Source of the DNA: Candidatus Planktophila sp.
GTDB taxonomy: Bacteria; Actinomycetota; Actinomycetes; Nanopelagicales; Nanopelagicaceae
NCBI GenBank assembly: GCA_030649935.1
Contig: JAUSFN010000042.1
Span: forward strand, 1 to 34,628
Direction of reading: 5' to 3'
DNA length: 34,628 nucleotides
Of this stretch, positions 24,253 through 33,910 are shown piece after piece (the stretch's first letter is position 1; every line of letters starts with the position of its first letter). A program made the position numbers and the translations under genes. Below the pieces are notes generated by a model. That model searched no databases, was not told where the DNA came from, and worked only from the letters and a program-made list of their open reading frames with translations.

Positions 24253-25601
24253 GCTTCGACATTATCTATGCCGATGCGCTCTTGTGCCATCGTGTCGCGA
24301 TCGCGAATTGTGACTGCATTATCTTCTAAGCTTTCAAAGTCGATGGTAATGCAGTACGGGGTTCCGATTTCATCTTGTCGGCGGTATCGACGACCGATTG
24401 CACCGGCATCATCGAAGTCGATGTTCCAGTTCTTACGCAAATGGGCTGCTACCTCACGGGCTTTAGGTGATAAATCCGCGTTACGAGAGAGCGGCAAAAC
24501 TGCTGCTTTAATTGGCGCTAATCGATGGTCGAGCTTTAATACTGCGCGCTTTTCCATCTCGCCCTTGCTATTGGGTGCCTCATCTTCAGTAAAAGCATCC
24601 ATCAAGAAGGTAAGCATGCAGCGATCAACGCCGACTGCGGGTTCGATAACAAATGGCGTCCAACGCTCGCCCTTTTCTTGATCGAAATATGAGAGATCTT
24701 TACCTGAGGCTGCTGAGTGCGCCTTTAAATCAAAGTCCGTTCGGTTAGCGATACCTTCGAGCTCGCCCCATTCGGTTCCGGAAAATTCAAATTTGTACTC
24801 AATATCTGCGGTGCGCTTTGAGTAGTGCGAAAGTTTTTCTTGTGGGTGCTCATATAGACGTAGGCGCTCCGGATTAATTCCAAGATCTACATACCAGGCC
24901 ATACGTGTATCGATCCAGTATTGATGCCAGTCCTCATCCGTACCTGGAACAACAAAAAACTCCATCTCCATCTGCTCAAATTCGCGAGTACGAAAAATAA
25001 AGTTTCCCGGTGTAATTTCATTTCGGAATGATTTACCAATCTGACCTATTCCAAATGGTGGCCTCTTGCGCGAGGTTGTCATTACTTGATCGAAGTTAAT
25101 AAAAATTCCCTGCGCCGTTTCTGGTCGCAAGTACGCCAGCCCTGATTCATCTTCAACAGGTCCAAGGTATGTTTTTAACATTCCACTAAATTGTTTTGGC
25201 TCAGTGAACTGGCCTTTATTGCCACATGCTGGACAGTTAATCTCCGCTAGCGAAATAGCCTCTTTTTTATGTTTGGTCTCAAAGGCCTCCATTAAATGAT
25301 CGGCGCGATAACGTTTGTGGCATGCAGTGCATTCGGTTAGTGGATCGCTAAAAGTTGCAATGTGACCCGATGCTTCCCACACCTCTTTAGCTAAAATCAC
25401 GCATGAGTCAAGACCAACTACATCTTCTCGACCTGTAATCATGGATTTCCACCATTGGCGCTTCACATTATTTTTTAACTCAACACCTAGTGGACCGTAA
25501 TCCCACGATGCTCGAAGTCCGCCATAGATTTCAGAAGATGGGTAGACAAAGCCTCTACGTTTTGAAAGTGCGACGATATTTTCTAAGCGATCCGTTGCCA
25601 T
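24222..25601 (-). CDS. glyS: Glycyl-tRNA synthetase (homodimeric type)
   Basis: Class II aminoacyl-tRNA synthetase charging tRNA-Gly. The 459-residue alpha2-type enzyme has [17 protein letters not shown] and [11 protein letters not shown] (motif 1 area), a CxxC..CxxC zinc-like insertion (CTACHKRY and CPACGNKG), [42 protein letters not shown] (motif 2, given in two overlapping halves) and [14 protein letters not shown] (motif 3). The frame opens at 25640, but GGAG lies 9 bases before ATG 25601 and homology starts there. It heads the operon through dusB to dnaG. Confidence 0.96.
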   Translation of the reverse strand: MATDRLENIVALSKRRGFVYPSSEIYGGLRASWDYGPLGVELKNNVKRQWWKSMITGREDVVGLDSCVILAKEVWEASGHIATFSDPLTECTACHKRYRADHLMEAFETKHKKEAISLAEINCPACGNKGQFTEPKQFSGMLKTYLGPVEDESGLAYLRPETAQGIFINFDQVMTTSRKRPPFGIGQIGKSFRNEITPGNFIFRTREFEQMEMEFFVVPGTDEDWHQYWIDTRMAWYVDLGINPERLRLYEHPQEKLSHYSKRTADIEYKFEFSGTEWGELEGIANRTDFDLKAHSAASGKDLSYFDQEKGERWTPFVIEPAVGVDRCMLTFLMDAFTEDEAPNSKGEMEKRAVLKLDHRLAPIKAAVLPLSRNADLSPKAREVAAHLRKNWNIDFDDAGAIGRRYRRQDEIGTPYCITIDFESLEDNAVTIRDRDTMAQERIGIDNVEAWLAPRLLGC

Positions 25602-25667
25602 ATATTGTGCTCCGTCCGGCTGGATGTCGGCGAAAAGCAACGAACGTTACTTTGCGTGGTTGTAAGT

Positions 25668-25937
25668 TTACTCGTACGCACCAGGTTCATCGATTGCACG
25701 GGCCAAAATTGGAATCGCTTCTAACTTGGCACGGGTTGAATTAAGCGCCCTTCGATATGATCCGACGTTTTCCCAGCTAGTCGATAAGTGCCAGAGCGTT
25801 GGCTCATCGAGATTTTGGCCGACTAGCCCATCGATAAATCCAGGTGCCTGGGCTAAAACACTTCTAAGAGCTTCAAGCTCTGCACGAAACTCTTTAGCTT
25901 CACCGAGCGGGATAGAGAAACGGGCGATTGCATGCAT
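25668..25937 (-). CDS. Antibiotic biosynthesis monooxygenase (ABM) domain protein
   Basis: An 89-residue ferredoxin-like dimeric alpha/beta-barrel protein: the start HAIARFSIP, a helix AKEFRAELEALRSVLAQAPGF, a strand with GLVGQNLDEPTLWHLSTSWEN, and a final helix SYRRALNS. ABM proteins include small monooxygenases and haem-degrading enzymes, but most are uncharacterised. No haem ligand can be singled out. The gene has a -10 box TAGGCT 6 bases before the ATG and diverges from the zip-zur unit, with the Zur box located about 34 bases upstream of its start codon. Confidence 0.82.
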   Translation of the reverse strand: MHAIARFSIPLGEAKEFRAELEALRSVLAQAPGFIDGLVGQNLDEPTLWHLSTSWENVGSYRRALNSTRAKLEAIPILARAIDEPGAYE

Positions 25938-25949
25938 GGTGTGAGCCTA
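25938..25949 (-). promoter_or_regulatory. -10 box of the ABM gene, leaderless
   Basis: Minus-strand TAGGCT (25949-25944) is followed by 6 bases and ATG 25937. No Shine-Dalgarno sequence is present. Confidence 0.45.
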
Positions 25950-25970
25950 GTGGCAGGAAATACTGTCATA

Positions 25971-25991
25971 TGAAAATGATAATCATTTTCA
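25971..25991. promoter_or_regulatory. Zur box (zinc uptake regulator operator)
   Basis: A perfect 21-base palindrome: TGAAAATGAT, a central A, then ATCATTTTCA. It fits the known actinobacterial Zur-box pattern (TGAAAATGATTTTCA type) in sequence and symmetry. It lies in the ABM / zip intergenic region, over the expected -35 area of the zip promoter, so bound Zur would block transcription when zinc is plentiful. A Fur-family gene lies directly downstream of zip. Iron Fur boxes look similar, so the metal is inferred from the ZIP neighbour. Confidence 0.85.
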
Positions 25992-25998
25992 ATTATGC

Positions 25999-26010
25999 TA
26001 TGGTCAGGTT
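25999..26010 (+). promoter_or_regulatory. -10 box of the zip-zur operon, leaderless
   Basis: TATGGT (25999-26004) lies 6 bases before ATG 26011. The region where a -35 box would sit (about 25976-25981) falls inside the Zur palindrome. Confidence 0.5.
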
Positions 26011-26751
26011 ATGAATATCGCAATCGCACTTGCCGCCCTGACGGCTATTGCCACAACAGCAGGTGGCTTCCTGGCCATACGTTCACGAGATCGACTCCAT
26101 CTGGTGCTCGGCCTTTCAGCTGGCTTACTCCTTGGCCTCGTCGCCTTCGATCTTTTACCCGAAATCTTCGAACTTAACACAAACACCTTTGGCAATGTTC
26201 CAATTGTCTCGATTGCTTTTGTCTTTGGATTCCTAGCACTGCACTTTGCTGAACAGATTTTTGGTTCCCACGAACCTGCAGAGTCTGACTACGGACATGC
26301 CCACAATCACTCAGCAAATATCGCCGGAACTCTCGGTGCATTAGCGATGGGTGGACATGTCTTTTTAGACGGCGTTGCATTAGGACTCTCGTTCAAGATT
26401 AGCAATGCTTTAGGTCTGGCTGTGTTCATCGCAATTTTGTCCCATGCCTTTTCCGACGGCCTCAACACTGTCTCTCTATTGATTAAGAGCGGACATTGGA
26501 CTAAGAGAGCCATTGCGCTTTTGGGTCTAGATGCCGTCATGCGAGTCAGCGGCGCTGCACTCGGAACGTATGTAGTAATCAGCGACTCATCATTAGCGCT
26601 TTACTTAGCAATGTTTTCAGGCTTTGTTATCTATCTTGCAACATCACATATATTGCCCGAGGCACACTCGCGTCATCCGTCCAAGATGACGATGCTAGCA
26701 ACGGTAATTGGAGTGGTGGTTATGTGGCTCGTTGTTGGGAACATTGGTTGA
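26011..26751 (+). CDS. ZIP-family metal transporter
   Basis: Inner-membrane zinc (or related metal) importer. The 246-residue protein has about seven to eight membrane helices, a His-rich loop (SDYGHAHNHS, about 92-101) between helices, and the two metal-site helices with HVFLDGVALG (His116, Asp120) and HAFSDGLNTVS (His145, Asp149). ZupT-type ZIP proteins usually show His-x-x-x-Glu in these helices, and the Asp variants here are notable. It sits behind a perfect Zur box and is followed by a Fur-family gene whose TTG start overlaps its stop (TTGA). This is a zinc-repressed uptake unit by all local evidence. Confidence 0.9.
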   Translation: MNIAIALAALTAIATTAGGFLAIRSRDRLHLVLGLSAGLLLGLVAFDLLPEIFELNTNTFGNVPIVSIAFVFGFLALHFAEQIFGSHEPAESDYGHAHNHSANIAGTLGALAMGGHVFLDGVALGLSFKISNALGLAVFIAILSHAFSDGLNTVSLLIKSGHWTKRAIALLGLDAVMRVSGAALGTYVVISDSSLALYLAMFSGFVIYLATSHILPEAHSRHPSKMTMLATVIGVVVMWLVVGNIG

Positions 26752-27113
26752 GCCGATCTAATCCTCGAGTTCTACATACACTTGAAAGCGCAGGCGGATT
26801 TGCCAGTGCTCAAGAGGTATATCAACTCATGCAACGTGAAGGCCAAAGCATTGGACTCACAACTGTCTATCGAGCCCTTCAATCACTCGTTAATGAAAAA
26901 ATCGTTGACATCTTACGCCGCGACGATGGTGAGGCGATCTACCGATTATGCGGAGATTCCCATCACCACCACATAGTGTGCAAAGGCTGCGGAGATACCG
27001 TCGAAATTGAGGGCGGGGCGGTTGAAAAATGGGCACAGTCACTGGCGGCAGAACATGGTTATAGAGATGTAGGGCACTCTGCAGAGATTTTTGGTCTCTG
27101 CCCTAAGTGCTAA
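26748..27113 (+). CDS. zur: Fur-family metalloregulator, probably Zur
   Basis: Zinc-responsive repressor. The 121-residue protein (from TTG 26748; the frame is open to GTG 26724) has the winged-helix part NPRVLHTLESAGGFASAQEVY..GIGLTTVYRALQSL type, then the metal-binding part: SHHHHIVCKGCGDTVEIE and the C-terminal CPKC that ends the protein. Two Cys-x-x-Cys pairs would form the structural zinc site, and the His cluster the sensory site. The TTG overlaps the zip stop codon (TTGA), which favours it over the upstream GTG. The gene order zip-zur behind a Zur box indicates autoregulation. The N-terminus is short compared with many Fur proteins. Confidence 0.9.
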   Translation: MSRSNPRVLHTLESAGGFASAQEVYQLMQREGQSIGLTTVYRALQSLVNEKIVDILRRDDGEAIYRLCGDSHHHHIVCKGCGDTVEIEGGAVEKWAQSLAAEHGYRDVGHSAEIFGLCPKC

Positions 27114-27116
27114 TTT

Positions 27117-27821
27117 CTACGCTTTTCCGAATCTACGATCGCGTTTTGAATACTCTTCGATAGCTTTCCACAGAGTTTTACGTGTGACATCGGGCCACAA
27201 AACATCCATGAATACAAACTCGGCGTACACCGATTGCCACGGCAAAAAATTACTTGTGCGTTGTTCGCCTGAGGAGCGCAAAAATAGATCCACATCGCTC
27301 ATTGTTGGTGAATCTAAATATTGTGCAAAAGTTTTTTCAGTGATTGAATCGGCCTTCACTTTCCCACGTTTTACATCACGAGCAAGCTCTGTGGCAGCAT
27401 CAACGATCTCTGAACGGCCGCCATAATTAACGCACATATTTAACGTCAGAGTCTTGTTCCTCTTAGTTAATTCTTCTGCAGCTTCAAGTTCATTAATAAC
27501 GCTGCTCCATAGGCGCTTTGGTCGCCCGACCCAGCGCACTCGCACACCCATATCGTTCATCTCATCGCGGCGACGTCGAATAACATCACGATTAAAACCC
27601 ATTAGAAATCTAACTTCTTCGGGTGATCTGCGCCAATTTTCAGTTGAAAATGCGTATGCGCTAATCTCTTTTACACCGTATTCAATTGCACCGGCCACCA
27701 CATCAAAGAGTGCCGCCTCCCCCGCCTCATGACCTGCAGTGCGAGCTAATCCCCGTTGCTTAGCCCAACGACCATTTCCATCCATAACTATTGCTACGTG
27801 ATGTGGAATATGTAGGCTCAT
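27117..27821 (-). CDS. uppS: Isoprenyl (undecaprenyl/decaprenyl) diphosphate synthase
   Basis: cis-Prenyltransferase making the lipid carrier for cell-wall synthesis. The 234-residue protein has [22 protein letters not shown] (catalytic Asp14), [32 protein letters not shown] and the C-terminal [27 protein letters not shown], which carries the substrate-binding Arg-x-x-Gly-x-x-Arg. Its ATG overlaps the recO stop (ATGA). It is convergent with zur, 3 bases apart. Confidence 0.95.
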   Translation of the reverse strand: MSLHIPHHVAIVMDGNGRWAKQRGLARTAGHEAGEAALFDVVAGAIEYGVKEISAYAFSTENWRRSPEEVRFLMGFNRDVIRRRRDEMNDMGVRVRWVGRPKRLWSSVINELEAAEELTKRNKTLTLNMCVNYGGRSEIVDAATELARDVKRGKVKADSITEKTFAQYLDSPTMSDVDLFLRSSGEQRTSNFLPWQSVYAEFVFMDVLWPDVTRKTLWKAIEEYSKRDRRFGKA

Positions 27822-28549
27822 GCGCGCTCTACCATCGGCAAACTCCTTAAGCCCCGCTCAAGATGCCATTGTAAATATGCCGCGATTAAACCACTAGCCT
27901 CTCTGCGAAACTTTCCAGCAGTTGCCGAGGCAATCTCCCAATCACTTCTAAGCAATGCATCCATGTGCACCAGTGTTTCAGCTGCAGGAGTTGCGCAGGC
28001 TGAAGGTCTGCAATCTGCACAGACCGATCCGCCGCCGACCAATGAAAAGTAGCGATGAGGTCCAGGCTTTCCGCAATTTGAACATGCAGTCATAGATGGT
28101 GCATACCCTGCGACATCTAATGAACGTAATAAGAAAGCATCCAGAATGAGCAACGGTTCATAGCGATTTTCGGCGAGAACTTTCATTGCACCGACAACTA
28201 ATCCGAACTCTTTTACAGCAGGTTCGTGTTCATTAGGACTCAGGCGTTCGGCCGCTTCCAAAATCGCTGAGGCCACCGTCCAGCGCTGATAATCATTGGT
28301 CAAAGCTTCTCCATAATTCATCATCGCTTCTACTTGCGTGATGGTGTCAAAGGTTTTTCCAACGTAGAGTTGAATATCGATATGACTTCCAGGTTCAAGG
28401 CGGGCACCGAATTTAGACATTGTGCGTCGTACGCCTTTAGCAACCCCGCGAATTCTTCCGTGCTCGCGCGTTAAGAGCGTGATGATGCGATCGGCTTCTC
28501 CGAGTTTTTGGGTACGCAAAACAATGGCTTCATCCCTATATAAACTCAT
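27818..28549 (-). CDS. recO: DNA repair protein RecO
   Basis: Loads RecA onto SSB-coated single-stranded DNA in the RecFOR pathway. The 243-residue protein has an N-terminal OB fold starting [39 protein letters not shown], then a helical domain and a four-cysteine zinc finger (CSNCGKPG and CADC). It is full length and followed by uppS with a 4-base overlap, a common actinobacterial arrangement. A -10 box TACCTT lies 7 bases before its ATG, so it can be transcribed separately from leuA upstream. Confidence 0.94.
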   Translation of the reverse strand: MSLYRDEAIVLRTQKLGEADRIITLLTREHGRIRGVAKGVRRTMSKFGARLEPGSHIDIQLYVGKTFDTITQVEAMMNYGEALTNDYQRWTVASAILEAAERLSPNEHEPAVKEFGLVVGAMKVLAENRYEPLLILDAFLLRSLDVAGYAPSMTACSNCGKPGPHRYFSLVGGGSVCADCRPSACATPAAETLVHMDALLRSDWEIASATAGKFRREASGLIAAYLQWHLERGLRSLPMVERA

Positions 28550-28562
28550 ACGGGTAAAGGTA
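28550..28562 (-). promoter_or_regulatory. -10 box of the recO-uppS operon, leaderless
   Basis: Minus-strand TACCTT (28562-28557), 7 bases, then ATG 28549. No ribosome binding site is visible in the 37-base leuA-recO gap. Confidence 0.45.
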
Positions 28563-28586
28563 GTGCCAAGAGGTCGAAAACTTGGC

Positions 28587-30374
<1,788 letters not shown>

Positions 30375-30389
<15 letters not shown>

Positions 30390-30419
30390 ACGGCAGCTAA
30401 GAAGCAGACTGCGCAACAT
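30375..30419 (-). CDS. leuA leader peptide (14 residues, four Leu codons)
   Basis: Reads MLRSLLLSCRGGVK and stops at TAA. Four of the first seven codons encode leucine, including three in a row, the hallmark of a leucine attenuation peptide. The codons for GGV overlap the first stem of the downstream structure. A -10 box TACCCT lies 6 bases before the ATG, so the leader is itself leaderless. Leader peptides before leuA are known from other actinobacteria. Too short for gene finders. Confidence 0.75.
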
Positions 30420-30455
30420 GCCTCTAGGGTAACGCGTAAACCTTTTATTGAGCAA
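30420..30455 (-). promoter_or_regulatory. leuA promoter
   Basis: Minus-strand TTGCTC (30455-30450), 18-base spacer, TACCCT (30431-30426), 6 bases, then the leader-peptide ATG at 30419. It lies back to back with the promoter of the DinB-like gene. Confidence 0.5.
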
Positions 30456-30465
30456 ACTTGCGCCT

Positions 30466-30477
30466 TAAACTTAGGTT
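30466..30477 (+). promoter_or_regulatory. -10 box of the DinB-like gene, leaderless
   Basis: TAAACT (30466-30471), then 6 bases, then ATG 30478. No Shine-Dalgarno sequence. Confidence 0.45.
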
Positions 30478-30921
30478 ATGACTAACTTCGAATCCCAACT
30501 TATCGCCCTGACTGAATCGACCGATCGCTTAACCAGATCTGCTAAGGAATGCAGATTTAGTGGGGAGGGTTGGGCTCCTGCAATCACCATTGGGCATATT
30601 TCTGATGTGGATACCCAAGTGTGGATGGCTCGATTTGAGTTGATGGTGAACGCTCAACGTGCTGGACAGGCACCTCCTGCCTTAGCGTGGTGGGAGCCAG
30701 ATGGAGAGAAAACCGCAGCTACTTATGCAGATTTTTCATTAGATGAATCATTAGCTCTTCTGCAAAAAAGCCGCGAATCGATGGCAGTTTTTTTGAAATC
30801 TCTGACTGAGACCGAACGTACCGCACCTGCTATTCATAAAACCTTCGGCACGATCACAATTGAGTCGATGGTACAAGTAATTTTGAACCACGACGAAGAG
30901 CATCGCGCCACTTTCAATTAA
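30478..30921 (+). CDS. DinB-superfamily (DinB_2-like) protein
   Basis: A 147-residue four-helix-bundle protein: helix one ESQLIALTESTDRLTRSA, the WAPAITIGHISDVDTQVWMARF segment with the first metal-type His, a long helix DESLALLQKSRESMAVFLKSL, and the C-terminal VQVILNHDEEHRATF with two further His. Three histidines in these positions form the metal site of the DinB/YfiT fold. Family members include mycothiol- and bacillithiol-dependent transferases, but most are of unknown activity; no specific substrate can be inferred. It diverges from leuA and is convergent with glnA, one base apart. Confidence 0.82.
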   Translation: MTNFESQLIALTESTDRLTRSAKECRFSGEGWAPAITIGHISDVDTQVWMARFELMVNAQRAGQAPPALAWWEPDGEKTAATYADFSLDESLALLQKSRESMAVFLKSLTETERTAPAIHKTFGTITIESMVQVILNHDEEHRATFN

Positions 30922-30922
30922 A

Positions 30923-32227
30923 TTAAAGAACTGGTAAATATCTATCGAGTTCGTACGCACTCACTTGACGACTGTAATCTCGCCATTCAGCGCGCTTATT
31001 GCGAAGCACATACTCAAAGACGTGTTCGCCTAAAGTTTCGCGCACTAATTCGCTCTTTTCCATCTGAATTATTGCCTCATTTAGGTCAGTAGGAAGTGAG
31101 ATGGGGTCATTGGAATCAGTCAATACATAGTTTTCTTCAACACCTTTCAATCCTGCAGCCACCATTACCGCATAGGCAAGATAGGGATTACAGGCCGTAT
31201 CCGGTGATCTAAATTCAATACGCGTTGAGTTTTCTTTGCCTGGCTTATACATTGGCAGTCGAACGAGTGCGCCACGATTACTTGGCCCCCAGTTAATAAC
31301 TGCAGGTGCCTCTCCCCCGCCATGGAGGCGCTTATACGAGTTCACCCACTGATTAGTAATTGCAGTGATCTCTGGTGCATGTTTAAGAATACCTGCAATA
31401 AAAGATCGGCCGACGTTAGATAAGTTGTACTGAGCGTTGGCATCATAAAAGGCATTTTCTTCGCCCTTAAATAATGAGACGTGCGTATGCATTCCACTAC
31501 CAGGATGGTCTGTAAAAGGTTTTGGCATAAAGGATGCATGGAAACCTTGATCCATCGCGACCTCTTTGATGACATGTCGAAAGGTCATGATGTTATCGGC
31601 AGTTGTTAGCGCATCTGCATCACGCAGATCAATCTCTTGCTGACCTGGGCCACCCTCATGATGTGAAAATTCGACAGAGATTCCCATCGCTTCGAGCAGT
31701 GTAATCGCCTGACGTCTAAAGTCGTGCCCGACAACGGCTGGAGTATGATCGAAGTAACCACCTTGATCAACTGGTATCGGTGTAACACCGACTTCTGGCA
31801 TTGATTTAAATAAAAAGAACTCGATCTCTGGATGGGTGTAACACGTGTAACCCATTTCGGCCGCTTTATCTAAAATTCGACGCAAAACATTGCGAGGATC
31901 GGCCGGAGATGGACTTCCATCTGGCATCGTAATATCACAAAACATTCTCGCTGCCCCAGGGGATTCGGTGCGCCATGGAAGAACTGAAAATGTGGTTGGG
32001 TCAGGCTTAGCCAACATATCGGACTCAGTAACACGGGCAAAGCCTTCAATCGCCGAACCATCAAAACCGATTCCCTCATCAAAGGCGTTTTCAAGTTCGG
32101 CCGGTGCAATTGCTACAGATTTAAGAAAACCCAAGACATCGGTGAACCATAAACGTACGAAACGGATATTGCGTTCTTCAATCGTACGTAGAACGAACTC
32201 CTGCTGCTTATCTGTGTCTATGGACAT
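30923..32227 (-). CDS. glnA: Type I glutamine synthetase, GlnA2-like
   Basis: ATP-dependent amidation of glutamate with ammonia. The 434-residue protein starts like mycobacterial GlnA2 (QEFVLRTIEERNIRFVRLWFTDVLGFLKS), then GIGFDGSAIEGFARVTESDM, the metal-site EIEFFLF, HHEGGPGQQEIDLR, GSGMHTHVSLF, NSYKRLHGGGEAP and STRIEFRSPD. The C-terminal region lacks the NLYDLP motif carrying the adenylylated tyrosine of the classic beta form, so control by adenylylation is unlikely. A -10-like TAATAT lies 5 bases before the ATG. It follows cysE on the same strand after 43 bases and is convergent with the DinB-like gene. Confidence 0.95.
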   Translation of the reverse strand: MSIDTDKQQEFVLRTIEERNIRFVRLWFTDVLGFLKSVAIAPAELENAFDEGIGFDGSAIEGFARVTESDMLAKPDPTTFSVLPWRTESPGAARMFCDITMPDGSPSPADPRNVLRRILDKAAEMGYTCYTHPEIEFFLFKSMPEVGVTPIPVDQGGYFDHTPAVVGHDFRRQAITLLEAMGISVEFSHHEGGPGQQEIDLRDADALTTADNIMTFRHVIKEVAMDQGFHASFMPKPFTDHPGSGMHTHVSLFKGEENAFYDANAQYNLSNVGRSFIAGILKHAPEITAITNQWVNSYKRLHGGGEAPAVINWGPSNRGALVRLPMYKPGKENSTRIEFRSPDTACNPYLAYAVMVAAGLKGVEENYVLTDSNDPISLPTDLNEAIIQMEKSELVRETLGEHVFEYVLRNKRAEWRDYSRQVSAYELDRYLPVL

Positions 32228-32270
32228 GCTCGATATTATTCCAAATGCAGGTTACGGCCGTGTTAACTGA

Positions 32271-32777
32271 TTAAATAACGAAAAACTCGCTACTTTCAAG
32301 CGTACTTTGCGCTGGAATATCCTTTGTAATGACAACATTTGCGCTAATACGCGCACCGTGCCCAATTGTGATATCTCCAATTACTCGAGCTCCAGCACCG
32401 ATTACAACGTTGTTTTCAATTGTTGGATGGCGTTTACCCAGTACATATGTTCGGGCTCCTAACGTTACATCGTGGTACAGCATGACATCATCACCGACAA
32501 TTGCAGTTGCCCCAATGACAACTCCCATTCCGTGATCGATAAAGAATCGTCTTCCGATTGTCGCCGCCGGGTGAATTTCGATCCCTGTTGTAGCACGAAT
32601 CCAGTTCGAAAAAATCCTCGCGATAAGTTTTAAGTTATGTCTCCACAGATAATTAGCTGCGCGATAACCCCACACGGCATGTAGACCCGGGTATGCGAGT
32701 AATACCTCGAGGCGATTTCGTGCCGCGGGATCTTTCACCAACGCGTTATCGAGGTCCTCTAATAATCTGGAAATCAT
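32271..32777 (-). CDS. cysE: Serine O-acetyltransferase
   Basis: Acetylates serine with acetyl-CoA to feed cysteine synthase. The 168-residue short form starts at ATG 32777 (or GTG 32780), just after the cysK stop; the frame is open back into cysK. The N-terminal helices ([20 protein letters not shown]) are followed by the left-handed beta-helix hexapeptide repeats with [48 protein letters not shown] and [15 protein letters not shown]. It ends in EFFVI; a C-terminal isoleucine is the residue that CysE inserts into the CysK active site in the cysteine synthase complex. cysK is directly upstream, which fits complex formation. Confidence 0.94.
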   Translation of the reverse strand: MISRLLEDLDNALVKDPAARNRLEVLLAYPGLHAVWGYRAANYLWRHNLKLIARIFSNWIRATTGIEIHPAATIGRRFFIDHGMGVVIGATAIVGDDVMLYHDVTLGARTYVLGKRHPTIENNVVIGAGARVIGDITIGHGARISANVVITKDIPAQSTLESSEFFVI

Positions 32778-32784
32778 CACATGC

Positions 32785-33711
32785 CTACTCTGTAATATCG
32801 TCGTAGAGAACCGTTGACAAATAGCGCTCACCAAAGGATGGGATAATTACCACGATATTTTTTCCAGCAAACTCTGGGCGGTGTGCAACAACCGATGCTG
32901 CCCACAGCGCCGCACCCGAAGAAATACCAGCTAAAATACCCTCTTCGACCCCTGAACGGCGTGCATATTTGATTGCATCGGCGGCAGTCGCATCCAAAAT
33001 TTCATCGTAGACGGTCCGATCCAAAATCTCTGGAATGAAGTTAGCTCCGATGCCCTGAATAGGGTGAGGACCCGGTGCTCCACCATTTAAAATCGGTGAT
33101 GCTGCGGGTTCGACACCGAATACTTTTATTGCAGGGTTGCGCTCCTTTAACAACTGACCTGTACCGGTAATTGTTCCGCCTGTGCCGATGCCTGCGATTA
33201 AAACATCAACTGTGCCATCGGTATCACGCCAAATTTCCTCGCCAGTTGTGGCACGGTGAATCGCTGGGCCCGCTTCATTTTCAAACTGGCGAACCATTAC
33301 GGCACCTGATGCGGCTAGCTCTTCAGATGCAGCAACTGCACCTTTCATGCCAAGTGCGGCAGGTGTTAATACGAGTTCGGCACCAAAGGCCTTAATTAAT
33401 TTGCGACGCTCTTTGGAAACTGATTCCGGCATCGTTAATATCGCTTTATATCCGCGGGCCGCTGCGACCATTGCGAGCGCAATTCCCGTGTTGCCAGATG
33501 TGGCTTCAACAATTGTTCCGCCGGGCTTTAAAGCACCGCTTTTTTCTGCCGCATCGACCATAGCAATACCAAGGCGATCTTTAACCGTTGATGTCGGATT
33601 GTAAAACTCGAGCTTTGCAAAGACATTAGCTGGTGCACCATCCATGATCTTATTAAGGCGCACTAGTGGGGTATTGCCAAAAACCTCTGTAATGTTGTTA
33701 TAAATCTTCAT
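32785..33711 (-). CDS. cysK: Cysteine synthase (O-acetylserine sulfhydrylase)
   Basis: PLP enzyme making cysteine from O-acetylserine and sulfide. The 308-residue protein has the PLP lysine Lys44 in [11 protein letters not shown], the substrate loop [11 protein letters not shown], the phosphate-binding [14 protein letters not shown], and [25 protein letters not shown] precedes the ATG. A short upstream frame with a cysteine-rich end lies 66 bases before it, suggesting control by cysteine supply. cysE follows after 7 bases or less and glnA after that. Confidence 0.96.
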   Translation of the reverse strand: MKIYNNITEVFGNTPLVRLNKIMDGAPANVFAKLEFYNPTSTVKDRLGIAMVDAAEKSGALKPGGTIVEATSGNTGIALAMVAAARGYKAILTMPESVSKERRKLIKAFGAELVLTPAALGMKGAVAASEELAASGAVMVRQFENEAGPAIHRATTGEEIWRDTDGTVDVLIAGIGTGGTITGTGQLLKERNPAIKVFGVEPAASPILNGGAPGPHPIQGIGANFIPEILDRTVYDEILDATAADAIKYARRSGVEEGILAGISSGAALWAASVVAHRPEFAGKNIVVIIPSFGERYLSTVLYDDITE

Positions 33712-33777
33712 AATTCTCCCTAAAAATTGAGTGAAATGGTTAATTGAAATTTAAAGCGGGCGAAGGTGCAATAAATG

Positions 33778-33855
33778 TCAGCAGCTGCATGAAGTAGACA
33801 AGCAAAAATCGACTATCCGGTTGCGTGTAAAAAACCAGGTGATAATCGATTGCAT
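33778..33855 (-). CDS. Putative cysteine-rich leader peptide (uORF) of cysK-cysE
   Basis: A 25-residue frame, starting MQSIITWFF and ending FCLSTSCSC before TGA. Three of the last eight codons are TGC, and the final one is the last sense codon, as in cysteine-responsive uORFs described before sulfur genes in mycobacteria. A -10 box TAAACT lies 7 bases before its ATG, so it would be translated from a leaderless message. The 66 bases to cysK hold the cysK Shine-Dalgarno; I see no strong hairpin hiding it. Not a product of any known family. Confidence 0.6.
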   Translation of the reverse strand: MQSIITWFFTRNRIVDFCLSTSCSC

Positions 33856-33868
33856 GAGCCCAAGTTTA
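33856..33868 (-). promoter_or_regulatory. -10 box upstream of the cysK leader
   Basis: Minus-strand TAAACT (33868-33863) followed by 7 bases and the leader ATG at 33855. No clear -35 box. It shows that cysK is likely transcribed separately from nadE. Confidence 0.5.
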
Positions 33869-33910
33869 GCGAGAATGCCGATTAAAGCCAGTTGCAAATG
33901 GGTTGCAGAG

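Noticed and set aside
33860-33910. Direct repeat GTTGCA near the end of nadE as an attachment site or regulator site
   Set aside because: Two copies of six bases are too short, with no mobile gene nearby.
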